Assembly: GCA_028023455.1 (NCBI GenBank)
Contig: JAQFVV010000316.1
Span: 372,001-436,000 of the forward strand
Length of the DNA stretch: 64,000 nucleotides
From: Epiperipatus broadwayi
Lineage: Eukaryota > Onychophora > Udeonychophora > Euonychophora > Peripatidae
Direction: 5' to 3'
Shown here: positions 24,150 to 36,003 of the stretch, one piece after another
Layout of the letters: the number at the start of each line of letters is the position of its first letter
How positions within the stretch are numbered: position 1 is the first letter of the stretch
Notes under the pieces: generated by a model
What the model was told of the DNA's origin: nothing
What the model saw: the letters and a program-made list of their open reading frames with translations, nothing else
Databases searched by the model: none
Position numbers and translations under genes: made by a program

Positions 24150-24510
24150 AATCCCTTTGACCCCCAGTACGACTTTCTAGAAATTTCGATTTTGAGCTGA
24201 ATTTGTGCGTAAACGGTAAATGTCACACATACGCGACTTACGTCATTCTTTCCGCCATTTTGACTTCTACGTGAAAATGTAAGAATTTTTTCTGTACGAC
24301 AATTTTTAGATTTTTTATGAATATTTTTAGCGAAGGTACCTAAAAAAATTTTTTTTTTTTTATTTTTATCAGTTTATATATCGTAAAAGTTATTCCACAA
24401 TGGTTGGATCAATTACTGAAGATTTTATTCTGATTTTCCGTTGAAGTTGTCTGCAATTCTGGGCCCTCTTCTCAAGTTACGTTTTTGGATAATGTTCAAG
24501 GGTATGTAAT
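24150..24510. other. CpG-dense segment
   Basis: A cluster of CpG dinucleotides within AT-rich flanks, including GCGTAAACGG, ACGCGACTTACGTCA and TTCCGCCATTTTGACTTCTA. TTACGTCA resembles a CRE half-palindrome. It begins ATCCCTTTGACCCCCAGTAC just after TTTATTAA. It could be a promoter-like or 5'-exon region or the end of a young DNA transposon. No transposase or downstream coding frame was found. Confidence 0.35.
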
Positions 24511-24538
24511 TACTTTTTATTTTATTTTTTATTTTTAT

Positions 24539-24848
24539 AAATTATAATATTTTCTATGCACTGAAACAAATAAATATGCTATAGAATAATAAATTATAAT
24601 ATTTTATATGTGATGAGATAAATAAATACGCTATACAATAATAAATTATAATATTTTCTATGCAGTGAGACAAATAAATATGCTATAGAATAATAAATTA
24701 TAATATTTTCTATGTACTGAGACAAATAAATATGCTATAGAATAAAAAATTATAATATTTTATATGTGATGAGATAAATAAATATGCTATAGAATAATAA
24801 ATTATAATATTTTCTATGTGCTGAGTCAAATAAATATGCTGTAGAATG
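24539..24848. repeat. Minisatellite, about 52 bp x 6
   Basis: Six tandem units beginning AAATTATAATATTTTCTATG and containing AAATAAATATGCTATAGAAT. Two variant types alternate: CTATGCACTGAAAC and TATATGTGATGAGAT. Confidence 0.9.
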
Positions 24849-25030
24849 GAAAAAAGTTCGGGACTGGGGTAATCTGTCACCCCGTGAGCTGATGCATTTT
24901 TTGGCATGATTATAAATATGAATAGTGTATCATGCGTGACCAAGTTTGAATTTATGGACGAATTATTGCATCAGCCCGGACTTGCTAAAGTTATGACCTG
25001 CAATTGATTTGTGTCAATTTTAGGCAAGTA
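24849..25030. other. Unique spacer between two tandem arrays
   Basis: Contains GTCACCCCGTGAGCTGATGC and the complementary TGCATCAGCCCGGACT, a loose inverted pair. No coding content. Confidence 0.35.
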
Positions 25031-25435
25031 ATATAGGATATTGTATAGATTTTCTGGCTTCCTCAATCCATCCACTTATTGTTACAGTGCCATGTATTTG
25101 AACTCAGCCTTTCTTCATATCTTTTATGCAAAATAATAAATATATTTATATACAAGTTCATGCTACACAACTGGAATTTCATGTAATATAGGATATTTTA
25201 TACACACTTTCTGGCTTCATCAATCCATCCACTCTGTGTTATAGTGCCATGTATTTGAACTCAGCCTTTCTTCATATCTTTTATGCAAAATAATAAATAT
25301 ATTTATATACAAGTTTATGCTACACAACTGGAATTTCATGTAATATAGGATATTTTATACACAGTTTCTGGCTTCATCAATCCATCCACTCTGTGTTATA
25401 GTGCCATGTATTTGAACTCAGCCTTTCTTCCACAC
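25031..25435. repeat. Tandem repeat, 157 bp, about 2.6 copies
   Basis: Units start at ATAGGATATT near 25031, 25188 and 25345. Each holds TTCTGGCTTC, TCAATCCATCCACT, ATAGTGCCATGTATTTGAAC and CAGCCTTTCTTC. Copies 2 and 3 are almost identical. AACTCAGCCTTTC read on the minus strand gives GAAAGGCTGAGTT, faintly like a SINE end. Confidence 0.85.
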
Positions 25436-26108
25436 ATGTAATCATTGTTAATAATAATAAAAAATTATCTTTATTGATTTATTTTTATTCATTTTATTTT
25501 TTATGAGTTTATTTATTTATTTTTGAATACACTGTTCTGTTACTTTTTTCTCCACTAAAAACCATTCATATTGTTATAGTTACTTTTGAACAAATGAACA
25601 CATCTGGCTCTAGAATAAAAATGGACCACAGCAAGGCCGCTGTTTTAGTAATTTTCTTAGTGAAAAATTACCTCAGGTAAGACTTCCAATACATCATTTT
25701 TTTGGAAATTTTGTGTCGGATGTGATGAAGCTGTTTATGAAATTGTCATTTTATCATTTGAATTTCAAAATTTAGGATTTGTGAATCAGTGTAAAAATAA
25801 ACATTCTTAAAACTATTAAAACTATTTTTTTTCTTAACTTTTTCTTTATGAAATGATTATTTTAACAGCTTCATTACATTCTTTCATATATGACCTTTCT
25901 TTTAATGCATGTTTTTTTATATTTATTACATTCAAACACAAAATATCTAAGTTATTATAGTTAGGGTAAATTTTTCTAAAAATTAACAATGGCCGCCTGG
26001 TTTTCAAAGGGTTTATTAAGAAGACCTATATGGAGTCCTAATGGCGAGAAGAAAAAAACAGGCTGTCAGCAGTTTACTATTCAGATGTTCTACTATAAAA
26101 GAGATTGT
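25436..26108. other. Anonymous DNA before RTE-A copy 1
   Basis: The frame at 25989-26183 crosses into the LINE 5' end and is not supported as a gene. No other feature. Confidence 0.35.
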
Positions 26109-26768
26109 ACTAGCAGAGAGGTTGCAGAAAGGAGTTTGCTGTTAACTGAAAGGAGACCCTTTGATTCCTCTTGGAGGCATTAAAGGAACCGAGCAGGGAA
26201 AATTCGCTCTTGTCGTTGCAGCTGTTATTAGTATGTGATTATTTATATATTATATGAACATGAATGGGGCTGTTCACCAACACGCATTAGCCAGCGCGGT
26301 GAGATTATTAGCTTTTTACCTCTGAGTTTAAGATCAAGATATACCATGGTCTTTCTTCTCAGCTACCTGATAAGACAGAATGAATGTGTGTGTGAATGAA
26401 AAAAAAAATTTCTAATAGATATTTACAATCATGTCAGACAAAAATAAATAATGGTCCTTATTCCCAAGAGGCTGTAAAGTGACCAGCTATGGCAGTGGTT
26501 GGTGGCCAAAGGTGGAGGATGCTAAGAATTCCCTGATTGCAGACCCAGGCTGCCATTTGATGATGACTTTTTATTTAGGTACTTGCAACTGCAGATCACT
26601 TTCAAGTGAAGGAAGATTGCAAGAATTGGAAGAACTGTTTCATATTAAATGGGATTATTAGACTCTGTTAAGTTAGAAGAAAAGGTGAATAGACAATTGA
26701 TTTAAAAAGTGGATATATACTCTACTACAAAGGCACAAATATTTGAAGTATAAGTAAAGTAGTATTCA

Positions 26769-27104
26769 AAGCAAAGCAAAACTCCATATAGTAGTGCCAC
26801 CTGTGCTAAACAGAGTAATCAATAGATGCCAGAAGGCTTGTGCATAAAATCCCTATCTAATGGCTACTCATCCAATATCCCCAGACTAGTTTCTGGCTTG
26901 TGGCCTTCGTCAGTGAGGAGCTTTGGATCTGAGAGCACTGCATCTAGATCTTAGGATCTAATGCAACCCTCTAGCAACCACCTTTTATTGATTACTCTGT
27001 TTAGCACAGGTGGTACTATTATATGGAGTTTTGCTTTGCTTTGTTTATAAACAATTATGTGCTAGTATTGGAGATGTGATCATGTGATGCTTGCTGGTTT
27101 AAAA
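26769..27104 (+). repeat. FB-A hairpin element inside RTE-A copy 1
   Basis: The LINE reading is interrupted and resumes after the duplicated TAGTATTCA (26760-26768 and 27105-27113), which fixes the boundaries. The hairpin spans 26769-27042, with arms AAGCAAAGCAAAACTCCATA and TATGGAGTTTTGCTTTGCTT. A 62-nt non-palindromic tail (27043-27104) contains TGTGATCATGTGATGCTTGC. The core has TTCGTCAGTGAGGAG. Confidence 0.85.
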
Positions 27105-28806
27105 TAGTATTCATTATAAAAATGGAAAAACAATATTATGGAGATTAATGGTATATTGGGCAGAATGGCAAGATTAGTTATTCAACTTAATACTGACTAA
27201 ATGCAGATAATTCAGGTTTATGCCCCAACAAGTTCTCATAGTGATGAAGTAGTAGAAAACTTTTATATGGATGCACAAAAGGCTTTTTATCAGAGTAAAC
27301 ATTTAAAAATAGTTATAGGAGACATTAATGCTAGAATTGAACAAATAAAAGATAAAAGTGTTGTCAGGTAAATTTGTTTATGGTAATAGAAATGAGAGAG
27401 GAAACAGACTTGTGGAGTTGCAGAAAAAAAGAAAAACTTTAGATTATGAATTCCTTTTTTGGGAAAAATGTTAAAAGGAAAGGAACATGAAAGCATTCAA
27501 ATGAATGTACAGCAGAACTGGATTATATTTTGACTAACAGAAAATACATATTTCAAGATTGTAATGTCCTTAATCAATTCAATGTTGGAAATGATCATCG
27601 ATTAATAAGATGTAGGATATGAGCTAATGCAAAACTAGACACAAAAATTATTAAGAAAAACAATATTCACAATTGATATTCCTAATCTTCAAAAAGATTC
27701 TAATGAATTTAAATTAGAACTTGCAAATCATTTTCAAATATTAGCAGATTTTGAACATGATTCAGATTTGAATGAAATTAATAGGAAAATAATTGATACA
27801 CTTTTAAAATCTGCAACAAAGATAGCTGGTCGAAAAAAAACAGTAATTGACCAATAAAATTTCTACTGAGACTAGAGAATTTACAAAGAAAAGAAAGAAT
27901 ATGAAGATATATAAAAATGATGCATTAAAAAGGATTGAATATCTCAAATTTTGTAAAATGACGTGAAAAAGAGTTGTTAACAATAATTGTGAATTAGCAA
28001 GGAAATCTGTAAAAGAGAATAAGTCTCAACAATCAGCAATAAAAAAAAAGATAGAACCATTATTAAAAAGAGAGATGACATCATGAAATGGATAAAAGAA
28101 TTCTATCAAGAATTATATATTAATAATATTAATAAAAAACAAATACCTCTTACAACTATTACATCTTCTGAATTGCCTAAGATTTTAAATGAAAAAGTAA
28201 GACATGCAATTAAATTTATGAACAGAGGAAATGATGGAATTTATAATTGATATATTAAAAGAAGCAGGTGAAGTAATAGAAAAATTTTGGTAAAGTTATA
28301 TACCAAATGTCCAAATGATAAAGATGTACCAGATGATTGGAAGAATGCAGTATTAATATTGATATTTAAAAAAGATATTAAAAATTATAGACATATCAAT
28401 CTTTTATCAGTTTTATACAAAATTTTTACCAAGATAATTACAAATCGTCTATAGACAATATTGGATTTCAACCAACCAAAAGAACAACCTGGATTTGAAA
28501 GTGGTTTTAGTACAATAGATCATATCGAAGTATTGAGAGAAGTTATAGAAAGGACCAATGAATATGAGCTGCCATTATTTGGATTTGTAGATTACGAAGT
28601 CAATTGATTCTATATGCATTTTTTCAGTGATTAAAGCATTGGCTCATCAAGGTATAGTCCCAGGATACTGTCATATTCTGAAGAATATTTATAAAAATGC
28701 AGCAGTGACAATTAAATTACATAATGATACTAGGAATGTTAATATTGATAAGGGTGTAAGATGGGGTGACTCCATATTTCCAAAACTTTTTACAACAATA
28801 CTGCAA

Positions 28807-28915
28807 TATTTACGGAGGCTATAACCTCGATAATATGCGTATAAAATGCGGTATCGAGGTTATAGCCTCAGTAAATATTACTACGTAATCAATGTGCATT
28901 TAATAAATTTATAAT
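28807..28915 (+). repeat. Short hairpin element with 16-bp TSD
   Basis: Inserted in the RT region of RTE-A copy 1. TACAACAATACTGCAA flanks it at 28791-28806 and 28916-28931. The hairpin (28807-28877) pairs GAGGCTATAACCTCGAT with ATCGAGGTTATAGCCTC almost perfectly around a roughly 21-nt loop. A 38-nt tail rich in A/T follows. The stem resembles a microRNA precursor in size. No open frame. Confidence 0.85.
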
Positions 28916-29752
28916 TACAACAATACTGCAAGGAAGTATTTTGTGCATTAAAATGGGAAGCTAAAGGAATAAAAGTAAAAGAATATTATTTAAGTCATTT
29001 AGATTTTGCAGATGATATACTTGTTTTTGAAAATAACACTTCAGAGCTTCAGGAATTGTTGCAAGAGTTATCAGATGAAAGTAGGACTAAAAGTAATCAT
29101 TAAAAAGACTAAAGTGATGTTTAATGGATTTTCTCAAAAGATGAAAATAAAGATTCATTAAGATTAGTTAGAAGAAGTTATAACAATTACAAATAACTTG
29201 TCATATTATTACTACAGGTCGAAACAATGGATGAAATTAATCATATAATTAAATTTGGTTGGAATGTTTTTGGTAGAAATAATTTAATATTAAAAGGAAA
29301 TATACCTATATGTTTGAAAAGGAAGATTTTTAATAAATGTATTTTAGCAGTTCTTACTTATGGATCTGAGATTTGGACATGAAGAGCAATACAGAGACTT
29401 CAGACCATTCAAAGAAATATGGAGAGATGCATGTTAGGAGTAACAAGAAAAGATCGAAAATACAATACATAGGTGCTACTGACATCATTGTAAGAATTAA
29501 AAGACTGAAGTGGAATTGGGCTAGACATATTACTAAAAAAGCTGATAATAGAAGGACAATTGAAATATTAAATTGGATTCCAAAAGATTTAAAACACCCA
29601 GAAGGAGACTACATGTGAGATGGATGGATGAAATAAAAAAGTGTGCATGGATGAGGTATAAAAGAGAGGCTAAAGATAAGAGATGAATTGAACTTGGAGA
29701 GACCATCCTGCAGAGGATTGATAATGGTTGACGATAGTGATCACTAGCAGAG

Positions 29753-31770
29753 AATAATGATTAGAGATTTGTTCTGAAATTCTACTAGCAGAGAGTTATT
29801 AGATTTTTATTTGGAGATTATACTAGCAGAGGTTATTACAAATTTGTTCTTAGTGTACTAGCAGAAAGTTAAATCGGCCAGTGGTACTTTTGAAAAGAAA
29901 GTTTAGGCAGAAAATTAGACTTTTAGATTGTTGGTAAAACTGCACTTATATCAAAACGGAATGACATCAACATTGTTATGCAAGTAGTATGAATTCATGC
30001 CTTGAAAGAATGTTATTGTTTAGATTGGTTAAAGAAAACAATATGGAGTAGAGACCAAGTTCAGTACGCCAGACTTCTTCCCTGTTTAACCTGTAAGCCA
30101 GTACACTTGTCCAGAAAACCGATCTAAATCCGGATGCCTCCTATCTATAGTGTTTTGGGTCTGAAGAATATGCTGAAAGCCTGGAACACATGTGTCAATG
30201 TTTTTTGTAAAGAGAAAAAAATGTAAGAACAATTGAAAAGAATTTAGCTTAAGATATTTCTTTTATTTTAGTAAATTAATACGTATGGGAAAAAAGAAAA
30301 CCACACATCCACAAAAAATAATGTGTTTTTGTTTCATTTTTATTAGGTTTTGAATCTATCTAATATTTGGAATTGTTGGGGGGAGGGGGTTGTTATGAAT
30401 ATAATCTATAAATTAGTTGATAAGTATATATATGGAGTAAGATGTTATAAATCTATCCAAATTTATGAATTTATGATTATTTTTTTATTGCAAATGAAAT
30501 TGATAATTAATTACACATATGTTTTTACACAATTTTCTTTTTTTTTGTTAATCTTTTGAAAAAGTGAAAAGTCTTATAATTATTAGTCATTAGTTTAATT
30601 TTTTATATGTGTGTATATAATTCAACATGTATTTTGAAGAATGGGAGGGGAGAGTTTCATTTATATTTTATTAGTATAATTCTTTAACGTTTCATTTAAG
30701 TTTAAAATGATGATTGTTTAATTAAAATAAAATAATTACTAAGTGAAAACAGCAATTAGTGTTAAATTTATCCACTGATCTCACTGAAAAGCAAATAAAA
30801 AATATAAATTTTGTTTTGTCTGTTTTTATCCAGTATGCCACTGACCTTGAGAATTTAAGGGTTTACTGAGCTTGAACCTGGCATTAGGGAACTGTAGATG
30901 GATGTCCTTATAGAGATCTTTTAAAAATATCCTCTTTCTAATAGATTGATGCAGACTGTATAAAGATATTTTATTGGTGGCAAATTTTGCTGATCCTTAT
31001 AGGGATTGGTACCAAAATCGCGATCAGGAAATATAATTAATTATTATTAGTTTGGTCCCCTTTTTAATAATATAATTTTTTTATGCTCAGTATGTCTTCT
31101 TTTAATGGCTTGAAATAGTTTCATACGTGAATGTGTCATGCAAGTTGATAGGTATTCTCTACAAATGAAGCTTATAGTAGTACATTTAACTTACTAGATT
31201 AATTGTGAATTGCACTGTTTGGAAATATATATCATCCTGCGTAAGTAGGTTTAGAGCTAATGGTATAACATTGCGAGATAAAATGAGATAGGTGAAATAG
31301 TTGGAGAAGGTTCCAGCTATATATATTCTAAAAAACTCAAAAAGATTTTTTTATTATTATTTTAGTATCTATCAAATCATTATGCTAATTTATTTATAAT
31401 TTTTCTTATTTTATTTCTGTTAGACTTTATTCCTAAATAGTTATTATTTTGATATTAAATTTCCTATTTTTAAATGCTTTTATTGAAATTGGAAAATCAA
31501 TTTGTCTGTTAACTTTTGATCTTTTTCAAGTTAGAATGAAAATTTAAAATTGAGGTTTAATATACTTAAATTCAACAGAATTGCTTGAAAATTGGTATAT
31601 AAATAATATAAATAAATTATCCCAGCCTAATTCATTTGAAACACTTATATTTTCAGTATGTCAACTAGTTTGATAGATATGAACAGAGGATAAAAAAAAA
31701 TATTAAAAAATATTCAATAACTTCATGTATCATAATTAACAATTATTCTTAGAACTTAGATTTGTTTTAA
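29753..31770. other. Flank of RTE-A copy 1, mostly anonymous
   Basis: Just past the LINE, TACTAGCAGAG-like words recur at about 29790, 29833 and 29868. These appear to be a local degenerate tandem of the target sequence. 30060-30200 is less AT-rich but unrecognised. The rest is AT-rich. No gene. Confidence 0.4.
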
Positions 31771-31773
31771 ATA

Positions 31774-32134
31774 ATGATCAGAGAGGTGTATAAATATTTT
31801 TTTCTTTCAAATTTAATAACATTTTTCGGTAATGTTCAGTTCTATCATGTCAACTGCTTGATGGTGCTATTTCTAGCTAAATTTCTAGAAATGTGCCATT
31901 TCCGCAGCTGCAGCCAAGCAGATAGCCCTCTCTTCTATGATAAAACACAGAAAGTCCATTTACTTGGCTGCCAGATACCGCTGTGGCTTTTTTTCTATGC
32001 TAAAAGCACAGGAAAATGCCTTCATTGGCTGCCACAGTTGCTTGTGTTACGCATTTAATTGTAATGTTGGGTTGTCTATCTTCATTACAGTATTATGTGA
32101 GGGTGTGCTGACTGCATCGTGTCTAAATAATTGA
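31774..32134 (+). other. Two overlapping unidentified frames
   Basis: Frames 31774-32058 (94 codons) and 31937-32134 (65 codons) overlap in different phases. The first has hydrophobic stretches (CLMVLFLAKFLEM, IPLWLFFYAK). Neither matches a family I know, and both are probably chance frames in a slightly GC-richer patch. Confidence 0.2.
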
Positions 32135-32369
32135 ACTTTTCAGGTCCAACTTTTTTTTTCATGTGAACTTACCTACTGGTACCTTCTAACAGTTTTAACA
32201 GTGTCATCACTGTTTCATCAGGACTGTGTAACCCTCACAAACTGAAATTTAGGGTGCAGCACTAAACTATTTCAAAGATCCTGATGAAAGTAATATATCC
32301 ATGAGAAATTGTCTGAGACAAGTAAGATGGCTGCTTCGAACCCTGAAAATTGGCAATTGCCAGACACCG
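32135..32369. other. Possible foldback remnant before the satellite
   Basis: AACAGTGTCATCACTGTTTC followed by ATCAGGACTG, and TTTCAAAGATCCTGATGAAA, are partial inverted repeats. No clear element boundary. Confidence 0.3.
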
Positions 32370-32487
32370 GAGTCCAATTTCATTTTAATATTTTGTTATA
32401 ATTATTAAGTTTAGTGGGTAAATTGCAATCTAATTTAGTTTCTCCCCCTAAAATGCAGTGTCTGATTAATTACTGTCCAAAAATGCT
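32370..32487 (+). repeat. Tandem repeat array, left part
   Basis: TTTTAATATTTTGTTATAAT...ATGCAGTGTCTGATTAATTA...TGTCCAAAAATGCTA matches units of the array at 34964-35585. The array is interrupted here by the LINE-C insertion. Confidence 0.7.
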
Positions 32488-34963
32488 AGGCTATCTAATA
32501 AAACAATGCACCCTTAAAACCAAAGGTCCCATCCGGCTATTGGCTAACCTGGATGGGATTGCCCCATTCCTGCACAATTGACTCTTGAAGAACAGAACAT
32601 CCTGCACATAATTCACTTGAAAGCAGAATATAAATCAGCAGTCTGCTCTTGCCGAGTACCTTGCAATTAAGAGGGCCCAAGAATACCTACAACATCAGCA
32701 TTGCTGGACTAGAGGGTACTTCACTGGGCCCTTGGCTTGGGCAAAAGATCTCGGGCCCCAACATCGATTGAGGTGCAGAAAAACTGCTACTCTGGCTCTT
32801 CCATGTTAGCCAGAATCAGGGAGTTTTATTCCCTAAAATTTCAGCCAATATGGATAACTAATGCCCGGAAAAAATTTGCCTCGGTCGATGCTGCCCCCAT
32901 AAGATTACAAAAGGGTGAATACTACAGAGACTAAGATCCCTCCCAAACAAGACCCATCCTGGCCTCCATGAAATTAGGTTCCTTGCGGACAAGACCCATC
33001 CTGGCCTGCATAGAATTCCAAAATTTCTTTTATACCATCTGTGCAATTTACGGTGCCAATTATACTAAACATTATAAATTTTCTTGCTGATGACAGTCGG
33101 GAAGCCTTGGGCATATGCCCAATCACTATGGTACACCTCATCAAGAAACCTGAGAGTCCACAGGTTCTCAAAAACCTTCGGCCTATTTCTATGGTGCCGC
33201 TTATGATAAAGGTTATTGAGGGTCTTATAAAAGAAGACATCCAAGACAACATCATTAGATGCCTCTCACCAAATCAATTTTCAAAGAAAAACACTATCAG
33301 CCAATTTTTGCCTCATCACTGACTGTGTATGCAGGAAACCCGATCGTGGTTCAGCTTGACTTTGCTGAGCCTTTGACTGCACCAGAATCAACATACTGCT
33401 TGATGTACTGGAGAGGCTTAAAGTGCCCAAGAGCAACCTTCAGATCACAGAGAACCTCCTACAAAATTGGGAGGTTTTTCTCTTGTTGGATGGTGAATAT
33501 CTCCAGGATTTAGGCCGTTTCCATCCCACAGGGCTTGCCTCTGAGAGCACTTCTATTCGCAGGCTATGTTAGCCCCCTGCTCCTAAGTATCAAGGCTGCA
33601 CTCCCAGGAATAGCCATTCCTGTGCTTGGAGAGAGCATATGCCACATCACCTATATGGATGATGTGGTGACATTTCTCTCCTCTGGCAGGGAGCTCACAA
33701 GACTTGAAGAGCTCTAAACCAGTTTGCTCACAAATTTGGTCTGAGAATCAATGAGGGCAAATTGGCAATGTGGTCCATCTTGACAGGGAAGCAAATCCCA
33801 CGCAGATTCAAAGTGGTCCCCCAGAGCTTCATAGGATTCCATTTTGCATCCTTCCTTCTTAGTCATGAGGAGAGACATGGAGAAGCTATTCTCCAAAATT
33901 GAGAAAACTATTAACTCATTATCCAAAATTTACCTCTCCCTATCGAGCAAGGTTGTCCTACTTAATTCTGTAGTACTTCTCAAAATCGCATACTATCTGG
34001 ATGGCTTTTCACCCACCATTGAATTCTCATTCTGACATTGAGTGCCCTGTTCCAATAGAAAGGGTCGAACCTATGGATAGACCCTCACCCAGACTGAGAA
34101 GACTTTGGATCCAACAACAGGTGACTGATATCCTGTCATGGATCAAAATCTTCAGCTCCCTATTTAAGATAAAAGACAAAACTTACCTATTGGGATACAT
34201 ACTGGCTAATGTTTGAGAAGAAAACATGTACCCCTATCTTGCTCTCAATTTCTATCTCCAGATTTGCCAAATGGACACAATTCCTCTGACTTGAGCCCAA
34301 GTATGTGGACTTCCTGCTCAAGATCAACCTCAAGGCCCTTCCCACAGGATCCTTTTTATTCCATCATAGAGGCTATAACATCGATACCTTGTGCCCAATA
34401 TATGGTAAGCAGGAAGAGACTATGGACCACATTCTGTTCCACTGCGATTCGTGGTCTTGTCTCCAAGGCATGATTCTAAGGAGAATGTCTGTCTCTGACC
34501 TAGCTTGTGTAATGGTCCTCTGGCCTTTGAGAAGGGGCTTTTTGCAAAAATATGGCTAGCTTCATTTTTCAATCCTGGACTGTATGTTGTAAAGCATTGT
34601 TTGAAAGTGGGATTGACCACCATCCCGAAGACCTCCTAATAAGTTTCATATGGAAGGCTATGGAGATTGACAAAAAAACTTGCCCAGATCAGTTGGAGAT
34701 TCAGACCTGGGAACAACTAAAAATATGGTTTAAGATCTTTCATTCTATGTATGATGCCCCTAACCTTATCAGGACTGATTCCTTCCCTTATTGCTGGGAT
34801 GAAAGGGATGGCATGACCTACCTTCTAACCCTCCTATCTGAACTGAACCCTAAAGGCCCATTGCATACAATGCATGTTAACAGCAGCTCTAACTATTGCC
34901 TATATACACAATTATGTACCTTGCTGTATAAATAAATAAAATACCTTTTGAAATGAAAAAAAG
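32488..34963 (+). mobile_element. LINE-C (L1/Tx1-like) copy, GC-richer, decayed
   Basis: A long RT-coding remnant with many frameshifts. Pieces in order: GICPITMVHLIKKPESP and LKNLRPISMVPL (RT 1-2 region, 33.1-33.2 kb), a QGLPLRALLF-like region at about 33.53 kb, ITYMDDVVTFLSS with the catalytic YMDD at 33652-33663, and GLRINEGKLAMWS. Then come INSLSKIYLSLSSKVVLLNS (33.9 kb), the knuckle CPIYGKQEETMDHILFHC (34.39-34.44 kb) and a C-terminal WEQLKIW. The 3' end is AAATAAAATACC followed by A-runs. The endonuclease is missing or unrecognisable. It is clearly GC-richer than its AT-rich relative at 8.8 kb. Because satellite sequence lies directly on both sides, the insertion site can be placed within the array. 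Confidence 0.8.
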
Positions 34964-35585
34964 GGTAAAATTTACTTTTATTTTTTATTATAAAAAGTAC
35001 AGTAACTTTTCTGATTCACACACACACATACAAAGAAGCCTGTCTCTGATTAATTACTGTCCAAATAAGTCTCCGCTATATTTACTATTATTTGTTATCA
35101 AAAAAGTAATGTAACTTTTTATGGATACACACACAAAAAAAAAATGCCACTCTCTGATTAATTACTGTCCCAAAAAGGTCAAAGTCGGCTTTCATTGTAA
35201 AATTTTGTTTGAATTTGTTAAATTTTATGAAAGTTGTAATATAATTGACTTTGATTTCAAAACACAGTGTCTGATTAATTAAGGTCCCAAAAAAGCTAAA
35301 ATTTACTCTTATTTTCTATTAAAAAAGGATTGTAACTTTTTATATCCACACATATCCACCCAAAAAAGCCAGTCTCTGATTAATTACTGTCCAAAAAAGT
35401 CTCAAAGGTACTATTATTTGCTATTCAAAAGTAACATAATTTTTTATCGACACACACCAAAAAAAAAAGCCAGTCTCTGATTAATTACTGTCCCAAAAAG
35501 TCGGCTTACATTTTTATATTTTGTTTGAATTTTTTAATTTTATGGAAATCGTAATATAATTTACTTTTATTTTCTATTCCAAAAA
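34964..35585 (+). repeat. Tandem repeat array, right part
   Basis: The core TCTGATTAATTACTGTCC or close variants recurs at about 35044, 35154, 35269, 35375 and 35475, spacing 100-116 bp. Two unit types alternate: one with TTTTTAT..ACACACA and A-runs, the other with TTTTGTTTGAATTT..TTAAATTTTATG. Hence the higher-order unit is about 220 bp. Confidence 0.8.
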
Positions 35586-36003
35586 TAAAATCAATAGTTC
35601 TATAGAATCGTTGGCCCGGGAACATTATATCAATGTGTTTTTGTTTAGCACTAATGCCATCAAGTGGCTGACACGATAGATCAGAATACTACCCATTTTA
35701 AATTCTTAATGTTTATATCATACTTAATACGTGTACATGATTATATATATACAATAAAACAGAAGTTAAGTTTTTTACTTAAATTTTTTGATAGTTTTTA
35801 TTTTTATTTTAAACCAATTGTTTTTTTGTTTTTTTAAAAAAGCTAAACCAGAAAACTCACATTATTTAAAACTTGCAATAACAATGAGCAGAATTTTCTT
35901 CTTCAGCATTTTTTTTTTTAAACAACTGCATTAAAATAAAAACTATCAAACAATTTTAAATAAAAGTTACTGATTTATTATATATATATGCACAGAAACT
36001 AAA
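35586..36003. other. Anonymous AT-rich DNA
   Basis: No supported feature. Confidence 0.4.

Larger units (their letters stand above)
26109..29752 (+). mobile_element. RTE-A LINE copy 1, full length but decayed
   Basis: Flanked by a perfect 10-bp TSD, ACTAGCAGAG at 26109-26118 and 29743-29752, so the element is 26119-29742. It starts AGGTTGCAGAAAGGAG, the same 5' end as copy 2. The 5' UTR, endonuclease (GTCNCRSLSSEGRLQ-type start, APTSSHSDE, GDINARIE) and RT (FADDILVF-like) follow in order. The C-terminal LKWNWARHITKKADN and IEILNWIPKD are also present. The frame is broken by many indels and stops, including the loss of part of the RT near 28.23 kb. Two hairpin elements are inserted (26769-27104 and 28807-28915). 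Without them the length is about 3.2 kb, normal for RTE. Confidence 0.9.

Noticed and set aside
24160-24200. piggyBac-type terminus at CCCTTTGACCCCCAG
   Set aside because: TTAA is not directly adjacent to the CCC, and no matching right terminus or transposase was found.
26769-27104. Mutator-like foldback, suggested by the 9-bp TSD
   Set aside because: Sister insertions of the same architecture have 12-16 bp TSDs, and one end always carries a non-palindromic tail.
32370-35585. CRISPR array at the TCTGATTAATTACTGTCC repeats
   Set aside because: The spacers are themselves repeated in two alternating types, the context is eukaryotic LINE DNA, and no cas genes exist.
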